Source of the DNA: Aquipseudomonas alcaligenes
GTDB lineage: Bacteria > Pseudomonadota > Gammaproteobacteria > Pseudomonadales > Pseudomonadaceae
Direction of reading: 5' to 3'
NCBI RefSeq assembly: GCF_900156545.1
Contig: NZ_FTNW01000006.1
Location: forward strand, 1-64,000
Length of the DNA stretch: 64,000 nucleotides
Made by a program: the position numbers and the translations under genes. The notes beneath the pieces were generated by a model. The model worked only from the letters and a program-made list of their open reading frames with translations, was not told where the DNA came from and did no database searches. This document shows positions 26,372 to 40,165 of this stretch, one piece after another (within the stretch, counting starts at the first letter, position 1; each line of letters begins with the position of its first letter).

Positions 26372-27040
26372 ATGCACGAACAGGATTACGCACTCGCCCA
26401 GACGCAGGCGACTCAACTGGAAGTCAGCAAGGTTCTGCGCAATACCTACGGCCTGTTGGCGCTCACCCTGGCCTTCAGCGGCTTGGTGGCCTACGTGGCC
26501 ATGCAGATGAATGCGGCCTACCCGAACATCTTTGTCGTGCTGATCGCCTTCTACGGCCTGTTCTTCGCCACCGTCAAACTGCGCAACTCCGGCTGGGGCC
26601 TGGTCACCACCTTCGCCCTGACCGGCTTCATGGGCTACACCCTGGGCCCGATCCTCAACCACTACCTGGGCATGAGCAACGGCGGTGAAGTCATCAGTTC
26701 GGCCTTCGCCATGACCGCCCTGGTGTTCTTCGGCCTGTCGGCCTACGTGCTCACCACCCGCAAGGACATGAGCTTCCTCGGCGGCTTCATCACTGCCGGT
26801 TTCTTTGTTCTGCTGGGCGCCACGCTGGCCAACATCTTCTTCCAGGTCAGCGGCCTGCAACTGGCCATCAGTGCCGGCTTCGTGCTGTTCTCGTCGGTCT
26901 GCATTCTGTTCCAGACCAGCGCGATCATCCACGGCGGCGAGCGCAACTACATCATGGCGACCATCAGCCTGTATGTGTCGATCTACAACCTGTTCGTCAG
27001 CCTGCTGCAGATCTTCGGCATCATGAGTAGCGATGACTGA
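26372..27040 (+). CDS. Bax inhibitor-1/YccA family membrane protein
   Basis: A 222-residue inner-membrane protein with about seven helices (for example TYGLLALTLAFSGLVAYVAM, FIVITAGFF-type segments and SISLYVSIYNLFVSLLQIFG). The N-terminal LRNTYGLLALTLAFSGLVA and the C-terminal SIYNLFVSLLQI are typical of YccA, which modulates FtsH proteolysis in E. coli. AGGAGG stands 8 bases before the ATG. Downstream are a terminator and the tus operon. Confidence 0.88.
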   Translation: MHEQDYALAQTQATQLEVSKVLRNTYGLLALTLAFSGLVAYVAMQMNAAYPNIFVVLIAFYGLFFATVKLRNSGWGLVTTFALTGFMGYTLGPILNHYLGMSNGGEVISSAFAMTALVFFGLSAYVLTTRKDMSFLGGFITAGFFVLLGATLANIFFQVSGLQLAISAGFVLFSSVCILFQTSAIIHGGERNYIMATISLYVSIYNLFVSLLQIFGIMSSDD

Positions 27041-27058
27041 TTCGATCAGGCACTGAAC

Positions 27059-27081
27059 AAGCCCGCTTCGGCGGGCTTTTT
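27059..27081 (+). terminator. Terminator of the YccA-like gene
   Basis: AAGCCCGC (27059-27066)/GCGGGCTTTTT (27071-27081) with a TTCG loop. Confidence 0.9.
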
Positions 27082-27130
27082 CATGCCTCGGCGTTTATCA
27101 TGGCGGCATCATCACGGCTGCAGATTCACC

Positions 27131-27523
27131 ATGAAGTTCGCCATCGCCCTCTTCGCCCCCGCACATGCGCCCTCCTCGCGCCGCGCCCTGCGCTTCGCCC
27201 AGGCAGCGCTGGACGGCGGCCACGAGATCGTTCGCCTGTTCTTCTACCAGGATGGCGTGCACAGCGCCTCCGGCAATGTGGTGAGCCCCCAGGACGAACT
27301 CGACCTGCCGCGCGAATGGCGCGAGTTCGTGCAGCAGCATCAGCTGGACGCCGTGGTCTGCATCGCCGCCGCCCTGCGCCGCGGCGTCCTCAATGCCGAA
27401 GAGGCGCAGCGCTATGGCAAGCCGGCCGCCAACCTGGAAGCGCCCTGGGAGCTGTCCGGCCTCGGCCAGCTGCACGAGGCGGCGCAACTGGCCGATCGCC
27501 TGATCAGTTTCGGAGGCCACTGA
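27131..27523 (+). CDS. tusD: Sulfurtransferase TusD
   Basis: TusD carries persulfide sulfur from TusA towards MnmA for 2-thiouridine in tRNA wobble position 34. This 130-residue DsrE-family protein has the active Cys77 in LDAVVCIAAALRRGV. The start follows the family length. It leads tusDCBE-ybiB, an operon in which each gene overlaps the next by one to four bases. The acceptor MnmA gene is elsewhere in the window (45486). Confidence 0.93.
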   Translation: MKFAIALFAPAHAPSSRRALRFAQAALDGGHEIVRLFFYQDGVHSASGNVVSPQDELDLPREWREFVQQHQLDAVVCIAAALRRGVLNAEEAQRYGKPAANLEAPWELSGLGQLHEAAQLADRLISFGGH

Positions 27524-27882
27524 TGAGCAAGTCGATGCTGATCATCAGCCGCCAGTCGCCCTGGGTCGGCCCCGCCGCCCGCGAGGCACTGGACATCGCC
27601 CTGGCCGGCGGCGCCTTCGACCTGCCACTGGCCATGCTGTTTCTCGACGATGGCGTGTTCCAGCTGCTCGCCGGCCAGCAGCCGGCGGCGTTGCAGCAGA
27701 AGGACCTGGCCGCCAACCTGCAGGCCCTGCCGCTATTCGGCGTGGAGGAGCTGTATGTCTCCGGCCGCAGCCTGAGCGAGCGCGGCCTGGGTGAAGCGCA
27801 GCTGGCACTGTCGGCACAGGTGCTGGACGATGCCGCCCTGACCTTGCTGCTCGACCGTTTCGACCATGTGGTGACGATCTGA
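27523..27882 (+). CDS. tusC: Sulfur-relay protein TusC
   Basis: A 119-residue DsrF-like protein of the TusBCD complex. Its start ATG shares a base with the tusD stop. Residues such as LALDIALAGGAFDLPLAMLFLDDGVFQLL match the DsrE/DsrF fold. It has no catalytic Cys and is structural in the hexamer. Confidence 0.9.
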   Translation: MSKSMLIISRQSPWVGPAAREALDIALAGGAFDLPLAMLFLDDGVFQLLAGQQPAALQQKDLAANLQALPLFGVEELYVSGRSLSERGLGEAQLALSAQVLDDAALTLLLDRFDHVVTI

Positions 27883-28181
27883 TGGCGACCCTGCATTTAC
27901 TCTCCCACTCGCCCTTCAGCGACAGCCGCCTGAGCAGCTGCCTGCGCCTGCTCGGTGCCGACGACGGCCTGTTGCTGACCGGCGATGCGGTCTACGCCCT
28001 GCAGCCCGGCACCGCCCAGCTGCAGGCACTGGAGCTGATGCCAGCCGGCATTGCCCTGTACGCCCTGGAAGAAGACCTGCAGGCCCGCGCCCTGAGCGCG
28101 CCTGCCCGCGTCCAGGCCATCGACTATCCGGCCTTCGTCGAGCTCTGTGGCCGTTACGCCAAGGTCAACAGCTGGCTATGA
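27882..28181 (+). CDS. tusB: Sulfur-relay protein TusB
   Basis: A 99-residue DsrH-like subunit of TusBCD. MATLHLLSHSPFSDSRLSSC, then ALYALEEDLQARAL and FVELCGRYAKVNSWL are family-like. It overlaps tusC by one base and tusE by four. Confidence 0.88.
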   Translation: MATLHLLSHSPFSDSRLSSCLRLLGADDGLLLTGDAVYALQPGTAQLQALELMPAGIALYALEEDLQARALSAPARVQAIDYPAFVELCGRYAKVNSWL

Positions 28182-28513
28182 CAGCACTGCGCATCGACGG
28201 GCGCGAAATCGCCCTGGACAAGGACGGCTACCTGGTGGAGCTGGCCGACTGGTCGCCAGCCGCCGCCGAGGCATTGGCCGGCCTTGAAGAACTGCAGCTG
28301 ACCGCCGAGCACTGGGAAATCCTCGAACTGCTGCGCGGCTTCTATGCCGAGTTCCAGCTGTCGCCGGCCACCCGCCCGCTGATCAAGTACGTCGCCCTCA
28401 AACTGGGCCCGGACAAGGGCAACAGCCTGCACCTCAACCGCCTGTTCAAGGGCACTCCCGCAAAACTCGCCGCCAAGCTGGCCGGCCTGCCGAAACCCAC
28501 GAACTGCCTATGA
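28178..28513 (+). CDS. tusE: Sulfur-relay protein TusE
   Basis: TusE (DsvC-like), 111 aa, accepts persulfide from TusD and hands it to MnmA. The catalytic Cys is next to last (PTNCL), as in the family, and LTAEHWEILELLRGFYAEF is the conserved helical core. Overlaps with tusB and the next gene show coupling. Confidence 0.92.
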   Translation: MTALRIDGREIALDKDGYLVELADWSPAAAEALAGLEELQLTAEHWEILELLRGFYAEFQLSPATRPLIKYVALKLGPDKGNSLHLNRLFKGTPAKLAAKLAGLPKPTNCL

Positions 28514-29484
28514 ATCTCGTCACCCCGCCGGAACACCCCTTCGCCCAGTTCGTGCGCATCCTCGGCAAGGGCAAGCGCGGCGCGCGCAGCATGACCCGCG
28601 AGGAAGCCCGCGAAGCCATGGGCATGCTGCTCGACGGCAAGGTCGAGGATACCCAGCTGGGTGCCTTCCTCATGCTGCTGCGGCACAAGGAGGAAAGCGC
28701 CGAGGAGCTGGCCGGCTTCACCGAAGCGCTCCGCGCGCGCCTGCAGGCGCCGCCGATCCGCGTGGACATCGACTGGCCCACCTATGCCGGCAAGAAGCGC
28801 CACCTGCCCTGGTACCTGTTGGCGATCAAGGCCCTGGCGGCCAGTGGCGTGCGCATTCTGATCCACGGCGGCGGCGCCCATACCGCCGGCCGCCTGTACA
28901 GCGAACAGCTGCTGCAGACACTGGAGATTCCGTTGTGCGGCGGCTGGCACGAGGTCGGTGAGGCACTGGATGAGCACAGCCTGGCCTTTATCCCGCTGGG
29001 CGCCTGGGCGCCGCAGCTGCAGCGGATGATCGACTTGCGCAATACCCTCGGCCTGCGTTCGCCGATCCACTCGCTGGCGCGCCTTCTCAATCCGCTGGGT
29101 GCGCGGGTCGGCCTGCAGAGCATCTTCCATCCCGGCTACCAGGCGGTGCACCGCGAGGCCAGCCAGCTGCTCGGCGATCACGCCATCGTGATCAAGGGCG
29201 AAGGCGGCGAGATCGAGGTCAACCCGGACGGTATCTGCCACCTGTACGGCACCGAGAACGGCGCGAACTGGGACGAGGAATGGCCGGCGCTGTCGGCGCA
29301 GCGCCACGTCAAGCCGGACAGCCTGGACCCGCAGCAGCTGCTCGCCTTCTGGCGCGGCGAGGTGGAGGACAGCTACGGCCGCCTGGCCGTGCTCAGCACC
29401 CTGGCCCTGGCCCTGCGCGGCCTGGGCGAGCCACGCGAAGCGGCGTTCGCCCGCGCCGAAGCGATCTGGCAGGCGCGCCGCTAA
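28510..29484 (+). CDS. ybiB: YbiB/TrpD2 family nucleic acid-binding protein
   Basis: A 324-residue relative of anthranilate phosphoribosyltransferase (GKGKRGARSMTREEAREAM, LLIHGGGAHTAGRLYSEQLL-type glycine loop). E. coli YbiB (TrpD2) has lost the enzyme activity and binds DNA or RNA. Its position as the fifth gene of the tus operon, with a 4-base overlap, hints at a role near tRNA modification; this is inference. It is not trpD of tryptophan synthesis, as trp genes are absent. Confidence 0.82.
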   Translation: MNLVTPPEHPFAQFVRILGKGKRGARSMTREEAREAMGMLLDGKVEDTQLGAFLMLLRHKEESAEELAGFTEALRARLQAPPIRVDIDWPTYAGKKRHLPWYLLAIKALAASGVRILIHGGGAHTAGRLYSEQLLQTLEIPLCGGWHEVGEALDEHSLAFIPLGAWAPQLQRMIDLRNTLGLRSPIHSLARLLNPLGARVGLQSIFHPGYQAVHREASQLLGDHAIVIKGEGGEIEVNPDGICHLYGTENGANWDEEWPALSAQRHVKPDSLDPQQLLAFWRGEVEDSYGRLAVLSTLALALRGLGEPREAAFARAEAIWQARR

Positions 29485-29487
29485 CTC

Positions 29488-30864
29488 TTACGCCTTGTCG
29501 AACCAGGCCAGCTTCTCGCGCAGAGTCACTACCTCACCGACGATCACCAGCGTAGGCGCGTGCACCTCGTGCTCGGCCACCAGCTGCGGCAGGTTGGCCA
29601 GGGTGCCGGTGAACACCCGCTGATTCTGCGTGGTGCCCTGCTGCACCAGCGCCGCCGGGGTGTCGGCAGCCCGCCCGTGGTCGATCAGGGCCTGGCAGAT
29701 CTGGGGCAGGCCAACCAGGCCCATGTAGAACACCAGGGTCTGCCCGGGCGCGACCAGGTCGGTCCACGGCAGGTCGGTGCTGCCGTCCTTGAGGTGGCCG
29801 GTGACGAAACGCACCGACTGGGCATGGTCACGGTGAGTCAGCGGGATGCCGGCGTAGGCGGCGCAACCGGACGCGGCGGTGATGCCCGGCACCACCTGGA
29901 ACGGAATGCCCTCGGCGGCCAGCTGCTCGATCTCCTCGCCACCACGACCGAAGATGAAGGGGTCGCCGCCTTTCAGGCGCAGCACGCGCTTGCCCTGCTT
30001 GGCCAGGTCGACCAGCAGCTGGTTGATCTCCTCCTGCGGCACCGCATGCTCGGCGCGGCGCTTGCCGACGTAGATGCGCTCGGCATCGCGGCGGCACAGC
30101 TCGATGATGGCCGGGGCCACCAGGCGGTCGTAAAGCACCACGTCGGCCTGCTGCATCAGGCGCAAAGCGCGGAAGGTCAGCAGGTCGGGGTCACCCGGGC
30201 CGGCGCCGACCAGGTACACCTCGCCCAGCGCACGCGGCGCGGCGCCGGCGATCTTGGCCTCGAGCAGGCGCTCGCCCTCACCCAGCTTGCCGGCGAACAC
30301 GCTCTCGGCGATCTGCCCCTGGAACACGTCTTCCCAGAACACCCGGCGCTGCTGCACGTCGGGGAACAGCTGCTTGACCCGTTCGCGGAATTTCTTCGCC
30401 AGGCTGGCCAGCTGACCATAGGTGGACGGGATCCAGGTCTCGATCTTGGCGCGGATCAGCCGTGCCAGTACCGGCGCATCACCACCGCTGGTGATGGCGA
30501 CGATCAGCGGCGAGCGATCGACGATGGCCGGGAAGATCACGCTGCACAGTGCGGGCGCGTCCACCACGTTGACCGGAATGCCCAGCGCCTGCGCCTCGGC
30601 CGAGATGCGCGCGTTGAGTGGTTCGTCATCGGTGGCGGCGATCACCAGGGCCACGCCCTGCAGGTCGGCGCTATCATAGCCGCGCAGATGCACGCGGCCT
30701 TCGCCGGCCAGCGCGGTGATTTCACCACGCACCTCCGGCGCCACCACACGCAACTGGCCGCCGGCGTCGCTCAGCAGGCGCGCCTTGCGCAGCGCGACCT
30801 CGCCGCCGCCGACGACCAGCACGACCCGCCCCTGGAGTTTGTGGAACAGCGGAAGGAAATCCAT
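29488..30864 (-). CDS. cysG: Siroheme synthase CysG
   Basis: A bifunctional enzyme of 458 aa. The N-terminal domain ([17 protein letters not shown]) is a dehydrogenase/ferrochelatase. The C-terminal domain is a uroporphyrinogen III methyltransferase ([39 protein letters not shown]). It makes siroheme for sulfite and nitrite reductases in three steps. It is convergent with ybiB, with only 3 bases between the stops, so no terminator fits between them. Confidence 0.96.
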   Translation of the reverse strand: MDFLPLFHKLQGRVVLVVGGGEVALRKARLLSDAGGQLRVVAPEVRGEITALAGEGRVHLRGYDSADLQGVALVIAATDDEPLNARISAEAQALGIPVNVVDAPALCSVIFPAIVDRSPLIVAITSGGDAPVLARLIRAKIETWIPSTYGQLASLAKKFRERVKQLFPDVQQRRVFWEDVFQGQIAESVFAGKLGEGERLLEAKIAGAAPRALGEVYLVGAGPGDPDLLTFRALRLMQQADVVLYDRLVAPAIIELCRRDAERIYVGKRRAEHAVPQEEINQLLVDLAKQGKRVLRLKGGDPFIFGRGGEEIEQLAAEGIPFQVVPGITAASGCAAYAGIPLTHRDHAQSVRFVTGHLKDGSTDLPWTDLVAPGQTLVFYMGLVGLPQICQALIDHGRAADTPAALVQQGTTQNQRVFTGTLANLPQLVAEHEVHAPTLVIVGEVVTLREKLAWFDKA

Positions 30865-30884
30865 GACTCAGCCTCTCCCGAGGT

Positions 30885-30913
30885 AAAAAAACGGGGTGGC
30901 CATCGCCACCCCG
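30885..30913 (-). terminator. Terminator of serS
   Basis: On minus, arms GCGGGG-type: CGGGGTGGC (complement at 30905-30913) pairs with GCCACCCCG (30892-30900), then a run of seven U (30885-30891). It separates serS from cysG. Confidence 0.88.
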
Positions 30914-30935
30914 CCATTGTGCATGTGCGATCGGC

Positions 30936-32324
<1,389 letters not shown>

Positions 32325-32358
32325 TCAGAGCCCGAGCCGAGTCAACAGGCAGGACGGC

Positions 32359-32730
32359 TCAGCGCACCAGCAGCATCCCGAGCCAGGCCGCCAGCAGACC
32401 GCCGAGCAGGCTGCTCAGCAGATAGGCGATGGCCACGCCCGGCTGGCCGTTCTCGAACAAGCGGAGCACTTCCAGGCTGAAGCTGGAAAAGGTGGTCAAA
32501 CCGCCGAGCACGCCCGTGATCAGCCCGGTACGCAGTGCCAGCGGCAGATCGGTGCGGGCCAGGAACAGCGCCGAGAGAAGGCCAATCAGAAAGCAGCCGA
32601 CCAGATTCACTGCCAGCGTCGCCAGGTAGTAGTGCCGCGGCCAGTGCGCGACCACCCAGGCACTGGTGAGAAAACGCAGAACGGAACCTGCGGCACCGCC
32701 AGCGGCCACGGCCAGCACGATCTGCATCAT
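32359..32730 (-). CDS. crcB: Fluoride ion exporter CrcB
   Basis: A 123-residue, four-helix dimeric fluoride channel. [26 protein letters not shown] and the conserved [15 protein letters not shown] are typical. The ATG overlaps the rarA stop by four bases, so expression is coupled to rarA. I saw no fluoride riboswitch upstream, as the space is occupied by rarA. Confidence 0.95.
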   Translation of the reverse strand: MMQIVLAVAAGGAAGSVLRFLTSAWVVAHWPRHYYLATLAVNLVGCFLIGLLSALFLARTDLPLALRTGLITGVLGGLTTFSSFSLEVLRLFENGQPGVAIAYLLSSLLGGLLAAWLGMLLVR

Positions 32731-34049
32731 GGGCGACGTCTCCTCGGGCTCTGCCGGTCCAGCTGGGCCAGGCGTTCGAGCTTTTCGCGAATCTTCAGTT
32801 CCAGCCCGCGTGGTACTGGCTCGTAGTAGCGACGCGGCTGCAGTTCCTCGGGGAAATAGTCCTCACCGGCGGCGTAGGCATCCGGCTCGTCGTGGGCGTA
32901 GCGGTACTCCTCGCCGTAACCCAGCTCCTTCATCAGCCTGGTCGGCGCGTTGCGCAGGTGCAGCGGCACTTCCAGCGAGCCGTGCTCGGCAGCCTCGCGC
33001 ATGGCCGCCTTGAAGCCCATGTACACCGCATTGCTCTTCGGCGCACAGGCCAGATAGACGATGGCCTGCGCGACCGCCAGCTCGCCCTCAGGGCTGCCGA
33101 GGCGCTCCTGCACATCCCAGGCATTCAGGCACAGGGTCAGGGCCCGCGGGTCCGCGTTGCCGATGTCTTCGCTGGCCATGCGCACCACGCGCCGGGCCAG
33201 GTACAACGGATCGCAGCCGCCGTCGATCATGCGCGCATACCAGTACAGGGCGGCATCCGGATTGGAGCCGCGCACCGACTTGTGCAGCGCGGAAATCTGG
33301 TCGTAGAAAGCCTCACCGCCCTTGTCGAAACGCCGGCGGCTATCGCCCAGCAGGTTGTGCAGCAGCTCCGGGCCCATCTCGCCGCCATCCTCGGCCAGGT
33401 CGGCGGCGTTCTCCAGCAGGTTGAGCAGGCGTCGGCCATCGCCATCGGCGGCGGCCAGGAGGATCTGGAAACTCTCTTCTGGCAGGCTCAGGTTGCGCTT
33501 GCCGAGTCCCTTGTCCTCGCCCAGCGCGCGCGCCACCAGCTTCCGCATGGCTGCCTCGTCCAGGCTTTTCAGTACATAGACGCGAGCCCGCGAGAGCAGA
33601 GCGTTGTTCAGCTCGAAGGACGGGTTCTCGGTGGTGGCGCCGATAAAGATCAGCGTGCCGTCTTCGACATAGGGCAGGAAGGCATCCTGCTGGCTCTTGT
33701 TGAAGCGGTGCACCTCGTCGACGAAGAGGATGGTGCGGCGGCCGTACTGGGCGGCCTGCTGCTTGGCCACCTCGACAGCCTGGCGGATTTCCTTGACGCC
33801 GGACAACACGGCGGAAATCGTCTCGAAGTGCGCGTCGGACACCTGGGCCAGCAGCTTGGCCAGGGTGGTCTTGCCGACCCCGGGCGGCCCCCAGAAGATC
33901 ATCGAGTGCAGCGCACCCTGCTCCAACGCCTCGCGCAGCGGCTTGCCCTGCCCCAGCACGTGCTCCTGGCCGACGTATTCGTCCAGGCTGGTGGCGCGCA
34001 AACGCGCCGCCAGGGGCTGAGCGACGGGCGTGGCGCGGAACAGGTCCAC
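32727..34049 (-). CDS. rarA: Replication-associated recombination protein RarA
   Basis: An AAA+ ATPase of 440 aa (MgsA/RarA), related to clamp-loader subunits, that acts at stalled forks. Walker A is [15 protein letters not shown] and Walker [41 protein letters not shown] is the sensor-1 region. The gene lies 9 bases after lolA and overlaps crcB. It is therefore in a unit lolA-rarA-crcB. Confidence 0.96.
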   Translation of the reverse strand: MDLFRATPVAQPLAARLRATSLDEYVGQEHVLGQGKPLREALEQGALHSMIFWGPPGVGKTTLAKLLAQVSDAHFETISAVLSGVKEIRQAVEVAKQQAAQYGRRTILFVDEVHRFNKSQQDAFLPYVEDGTLIFIGATTENPSFELNNALLSRARVYVLKSLDEAAMRKLVARALGEDKGLGKRNLSLPEESFQILLAAADGDGRRLLNLLENAADLAEDGGEMGPELLHNLLGDSRRRFDKGGEAFYDQISALHKSVRGSNPDAALYWYARMIDGGCDPLYLARRVVRMASEDIGNADPRALTLCLNAWDVQERLGSPEGELAVAQAIVYLACAPKSNAVYMGFKAAMREAAEHGSLEVPLHLRNAPTRLMKELGYGEEYRYAHDEPDAYAAGEDYFPEELQPRRYYEPVPRGLELKIREKLERLAQLDRQSPRRRRP

Positions 34050-34058
34050 CTAGGCCTC

Positions 34059-34685
34059 TTATTCCTGGATGACGTCGGCGCCTTCCGGCACCTGGAAGTC
34101 GAACTGCGCAGGATCCAGCTGCTCGTTCATCTTCACGCCGAGGAACAGGATGTTGGTGCGCTGGCCGATGCTGTCGATCAGCTGCATGTCGTTGATCATG
34201 CCCTTGCGGAAGGACAGGCGCAGGTTGTCGAACAGGCTGTCCTTGGCTTTCGGCTTGAGGATGAAGTCGACCACGTCGCCGCCCTCCTTGAAGGTGATCT
34301 CGAAGTTCTCGCGGATCTTCGATACGTCACCGGAAAGCAGCAGCGCCGGGGTGTGGGTCAGGCGCTGATCCAGCGTCTGGATGGTCACCTGCATCAGGTC
34401 CGGGTCGTACAGCCAGACCTTCTGGCCGTTGGAGACCAACAGCTGTTCCTGCGGTGCGTCGGTGTGCCAGCGGAACAGTCCAGGGCGCTTGAGAGCCAGC
34501 TGGCCGGAAGTTTCCTGCAGCTGGGTGCCGGAACCGTCGAGGGTCAACTGGGAGAAGCGCCCGCTCAGGGTCTGGGCGCGATCAAGCAGGCCGGTCAGGC
34601 GCTTGACCGCGGCTTCGTCGTCGGCATGGGCAAAAACGGGGCTGCAGGCCAGCGCGGCCAGCAGCAGCATGCGGATCAGGCGCAT
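34059..34685 (-). CDS. lolA: Outer-membrane lipoprotein carrier protein LolA
   Basis: A 208-residue periplasmic chaperone with a signal peptide ([22 protein letters not shown]). It takes lipoproteins from LolCDE to Lol[21 protein letters not shown] and [34 protein letters not shown] are family blocks. It lies 15 bases after ftsK. Confidence 0.95.
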   Translation of the reverse strand: MRLIRMLLLAALACSPVFAHADDEAAVKRLTGLLDRAQTLSGRFSQLTLDGSGTQLQETSGQLALKRPGLFRWHTDAPQEQLLVSNGQKVWLYDPDLMQVTIQTLDQRLTHTPALLLSGDVSKIRENFEITFKEGGDVVDFILKPKAKDSLFDNLRLSFRKGMINDMQLIDSIGQRTNILFLGVKMNEQLDPAQFDFQVPEGADVIQE

Positions 34686-34700
34686 GAAAATCCTCTCAAG

Positions 34701-37106
<2,406 letters not shown>

Positions 37107-37240
37107 AACGCTGTCATTCCTGCGCGCGGGGCGCGACTGACGATCGGTGGAACACGCAAATCAGACGACCATTGTACAAATTTACAGGTGTCGTGCCAGG
37201 CTGCCGAGCCGTTTTGCCGGCCCATCCCGCTTCGGTGTAG

Positions 37241-38266
<1,026 letters not shown>

Positions 38267-38271
38267 GCCGC

Positions 38272-38291
38272 GGGCGGGCAGCTGCCCGCCC
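38272..38291. other. Perfect 20-base palindrome between trxB and aat
   Basis: GGGCGGGCAG (38272-38281) followed directly by CTGCCCGCCC (38282-38291). It lies 5 bases after the trxB stop and 10 before aat. No U run; it may be a processing or REP-like hairpin. Confidence 0.6.
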
Positions 38292-38301
38292 TACCCTCCC
38301 C

Positions 38302-38997
38302 ATGCTGACCTGGCTGCGGCGCGACTCGCTGGATTTTCCAGCGCTGGAACGCGCCTTGCGCGAACCCAATGGCCTGCTGGCTGCCGGCGGCGATCTCTCC
38401 GCTGAGCGCCTGATCGCCGCCTATCGGCACGGCTGCTTCCCTTGGTTCAGCGAGGGGCAGCCGCTGCTCTGGTGGTCACCCGATCCGCGCACCGTACTGT
38501 TCCCCGAAGAGTTCCACCTGTCGCGCAGCCTGGCCAAACTGCTGCGCCAGCAACGCTACCGCGTCACCTTCGATCAGGACTTCGCCGCCGTCATCGAAGG
38601 CTGCGCCAGTCCGCGCGACTATGCCGACGGCACCTGGATCACCGATTCGATGCGCGCCGCCTACCTGGAACTTCACCAGCGCGGCCTGGCTCACTCGGTG
38701 GAAGTCTGGGATGGCGAGCAACTGGTTGGCGGCCTCTACGGCCTGACCATGGGCCAGCTGTTCTTCGGCGAGTCCATGTTCAGCCGCGCCGACAACGCCT
38801 CCAAAATCGGCTTCGCCACGCTGGTCAGCAAGCTGCGCGAATGGGGCTTCGCCTTGATCGACTGCCAGATGCCAACCCGGCACCTGCACAGCTTCGGCGC
38901 CCGACCCATTACGCGCGCGGAATTCGCCCACTATCTGCAGCAGCATCTGGACCGGCCCAGCACAGCCGACTGGCAGGCCTGTGGTAGCCGCCAATAG
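38302..38997 (+). CDS. aat: Leucyl/phenylalanyl-tRNA-protein transferase
   Basis: Aat adds Leu or Phe to proteins with N-terminal Arg or Lys, marking them for ClpS-ClpAP. It has 231 aa. The conserved [25 protein letters not shown] and [13 protein letters not shown], then [15 protein letters not shown] and [17 protein letters not shown] are visible. The next gene, bpt, has a related role and clpAS are close by. Confidence 0.97.
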   Translation: MLTWLRRDSLDFPALERALREPNGLLAAGGDLSAERLIAAYRHGCFPWFSEGQPLLWWSPDPRTVLFPEEFHLSRSLAKLLRQQRYRVTFDQDFAAVIEGCASPRDYADGTWITDSMRAAYLELHQRGLAHSVEVWDGEQLVGGLYGLTMGQLFFGESMFSRADNASKIGFATLVSKLREWGFALIDCQMPTRHLHSFGARPITRAEFAHYLQQHLDRPSTADWQACGSRQ

Positions 38998-39038
38998 GCT
39001 GGCATACACTTGTCCCAGGGGTTCCCCGAGGGTTGACC

Positions 39039-39746
39039 ATGACCGAGCTGGCTCGCCTCAAGTTCTACGCCACTCAGCCACATCCATGCAGCTATCTGCC
39101 CGAAGAGCAGGCGACCACCCTGTTCCTCGATCCCAGCCAGCCGATGGATGTGCAGGTCTATGCCGAACTCTCGGAGATGGGCTTCCGCCGCAGTGGCGAC
39201 CATCTCTACCGACCGCACTGCCAGCGCTGCACCGCCTGCGTACCGGCGCGCATCCCTGCCGACCAGTTCATACCCAATCGCCAGCAGCGACGCATCCTCA
39301 AGCGCAACGCCGATATCCAGGTGCGCGCCGTGCGGCCAGCATTCAACGAGGAGTACTACGCCCTCTACGTGCGCTACATCGAACAGCGCCATGCCGACGG
39401 CGACATGTACCCGCCCAGCCGCGACCAGTTCAGCACCTTCCTGGTCCGCGACCTGCCGTTCGCCCGCTTCTACGAGTTCCGCCTGGCCGGTACCCTGGTC
39501 GCCGTGGCGGTCACCGACCTGCTGCCCAACGGCATCTCCGCGGTCTACACCTTCTATGACCCCGCCCTGGAGCGTCGCAGCCTGGGCCGCTTTGCCATTC
39601 TCTGGCAGATTGGCGAGACCGCGCGCCTGGGCTTGCAAGCCGTCTATCTCGGTTACTGGATCAAGAATTGCCGGAAGATGAGCTACAAGACGCAGTACCG
39701 CCCCATCGAACTGTTCGTCAACCAGCGCTGGGTCGTTCTGACCTGA
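39039..39746 (+). CDS. bpt: Aspartate/glutamate leucyltransferase
   Basis: Bpt adds Leu to N-terminal Asp or Glu of proteins and completes the N-degron input to ClpS. It has 235 aa. [18 protein letters not shown] and [16 protein letters not shown] are the N-terminal cysteine block, and [21 protein letters not shown] is the C-terminal motif of the arginyltransferase-like family. A TTG two codons upstream is also in frame; I chose the ATG. It is just after aat. Confidence 0.93.
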
Positions 39747-39879
39747 GCACAACACCCGCAACCACAGCCTGACCCTCCAGCCACTTGGCGGCCATCCCCC
39801 TTTTCGGGCACAATGCACGCCGCTTTTGCCTGGGCACCGATGCGCCAGGCCTATCTTTGGATACCGAGGGCTTTACTGC

Positions 39880-40098
39880 ATGTCGAAAGAAGACAGCTTC
39901 GAAATGGAAGGCACTGTCGTCGACACCCTGCCCAACACCATGTTCCGTGTGGAGTTGGAAAACGGGCACGTCGTTACCGCGCACATCTCCGGCAAGATGC
40001 GCAAGAACTACATCCGCATTCTGACTGGCGACAAGGTCCGCGTCGAACTGACGCCGTACGACCTGAGCAAGGGCCGCATCACCTACCGCGCCCGCTGA
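39880..40098 (+). CDS. infA: Translation initiation factor IF-1
   Basis: IF-1 is a 72-residue OB-fold protein that binds the ribosomal A site during initiation. [20 protein letters not shown] and [19 protein letters not shown] are unmistakable. It is convergent with clpA and ends with a clear terminator. A 134-base spacer separates it from bpt, which should hold its promoter. Confidence 0.98.
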
Positions 40099-40121
40099 TC
40101 GCCCTGCGATCCCGAATGCAA

Positions 40122-40146
40122 AAACGCCCGGCATTGCCGGGCGTTT
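40122..40146. terminator. Terminator between infA and clpA
   Basis: AAACGCCCGGC (40122-40132)/GCCGGGCGTTT (40136-40146) with a 3-base loop, usable from both sides. Confidence 0.88.
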
Positions 40147-40165
40147 GCGTTTCCAGACCCCGCCG

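Noticed and set aside
32731..34049. A fluoride riboswitch for crcB
   Set aside because: crcB starts inside the rarA stop codon, and no riboswitch-like leader is possible there.
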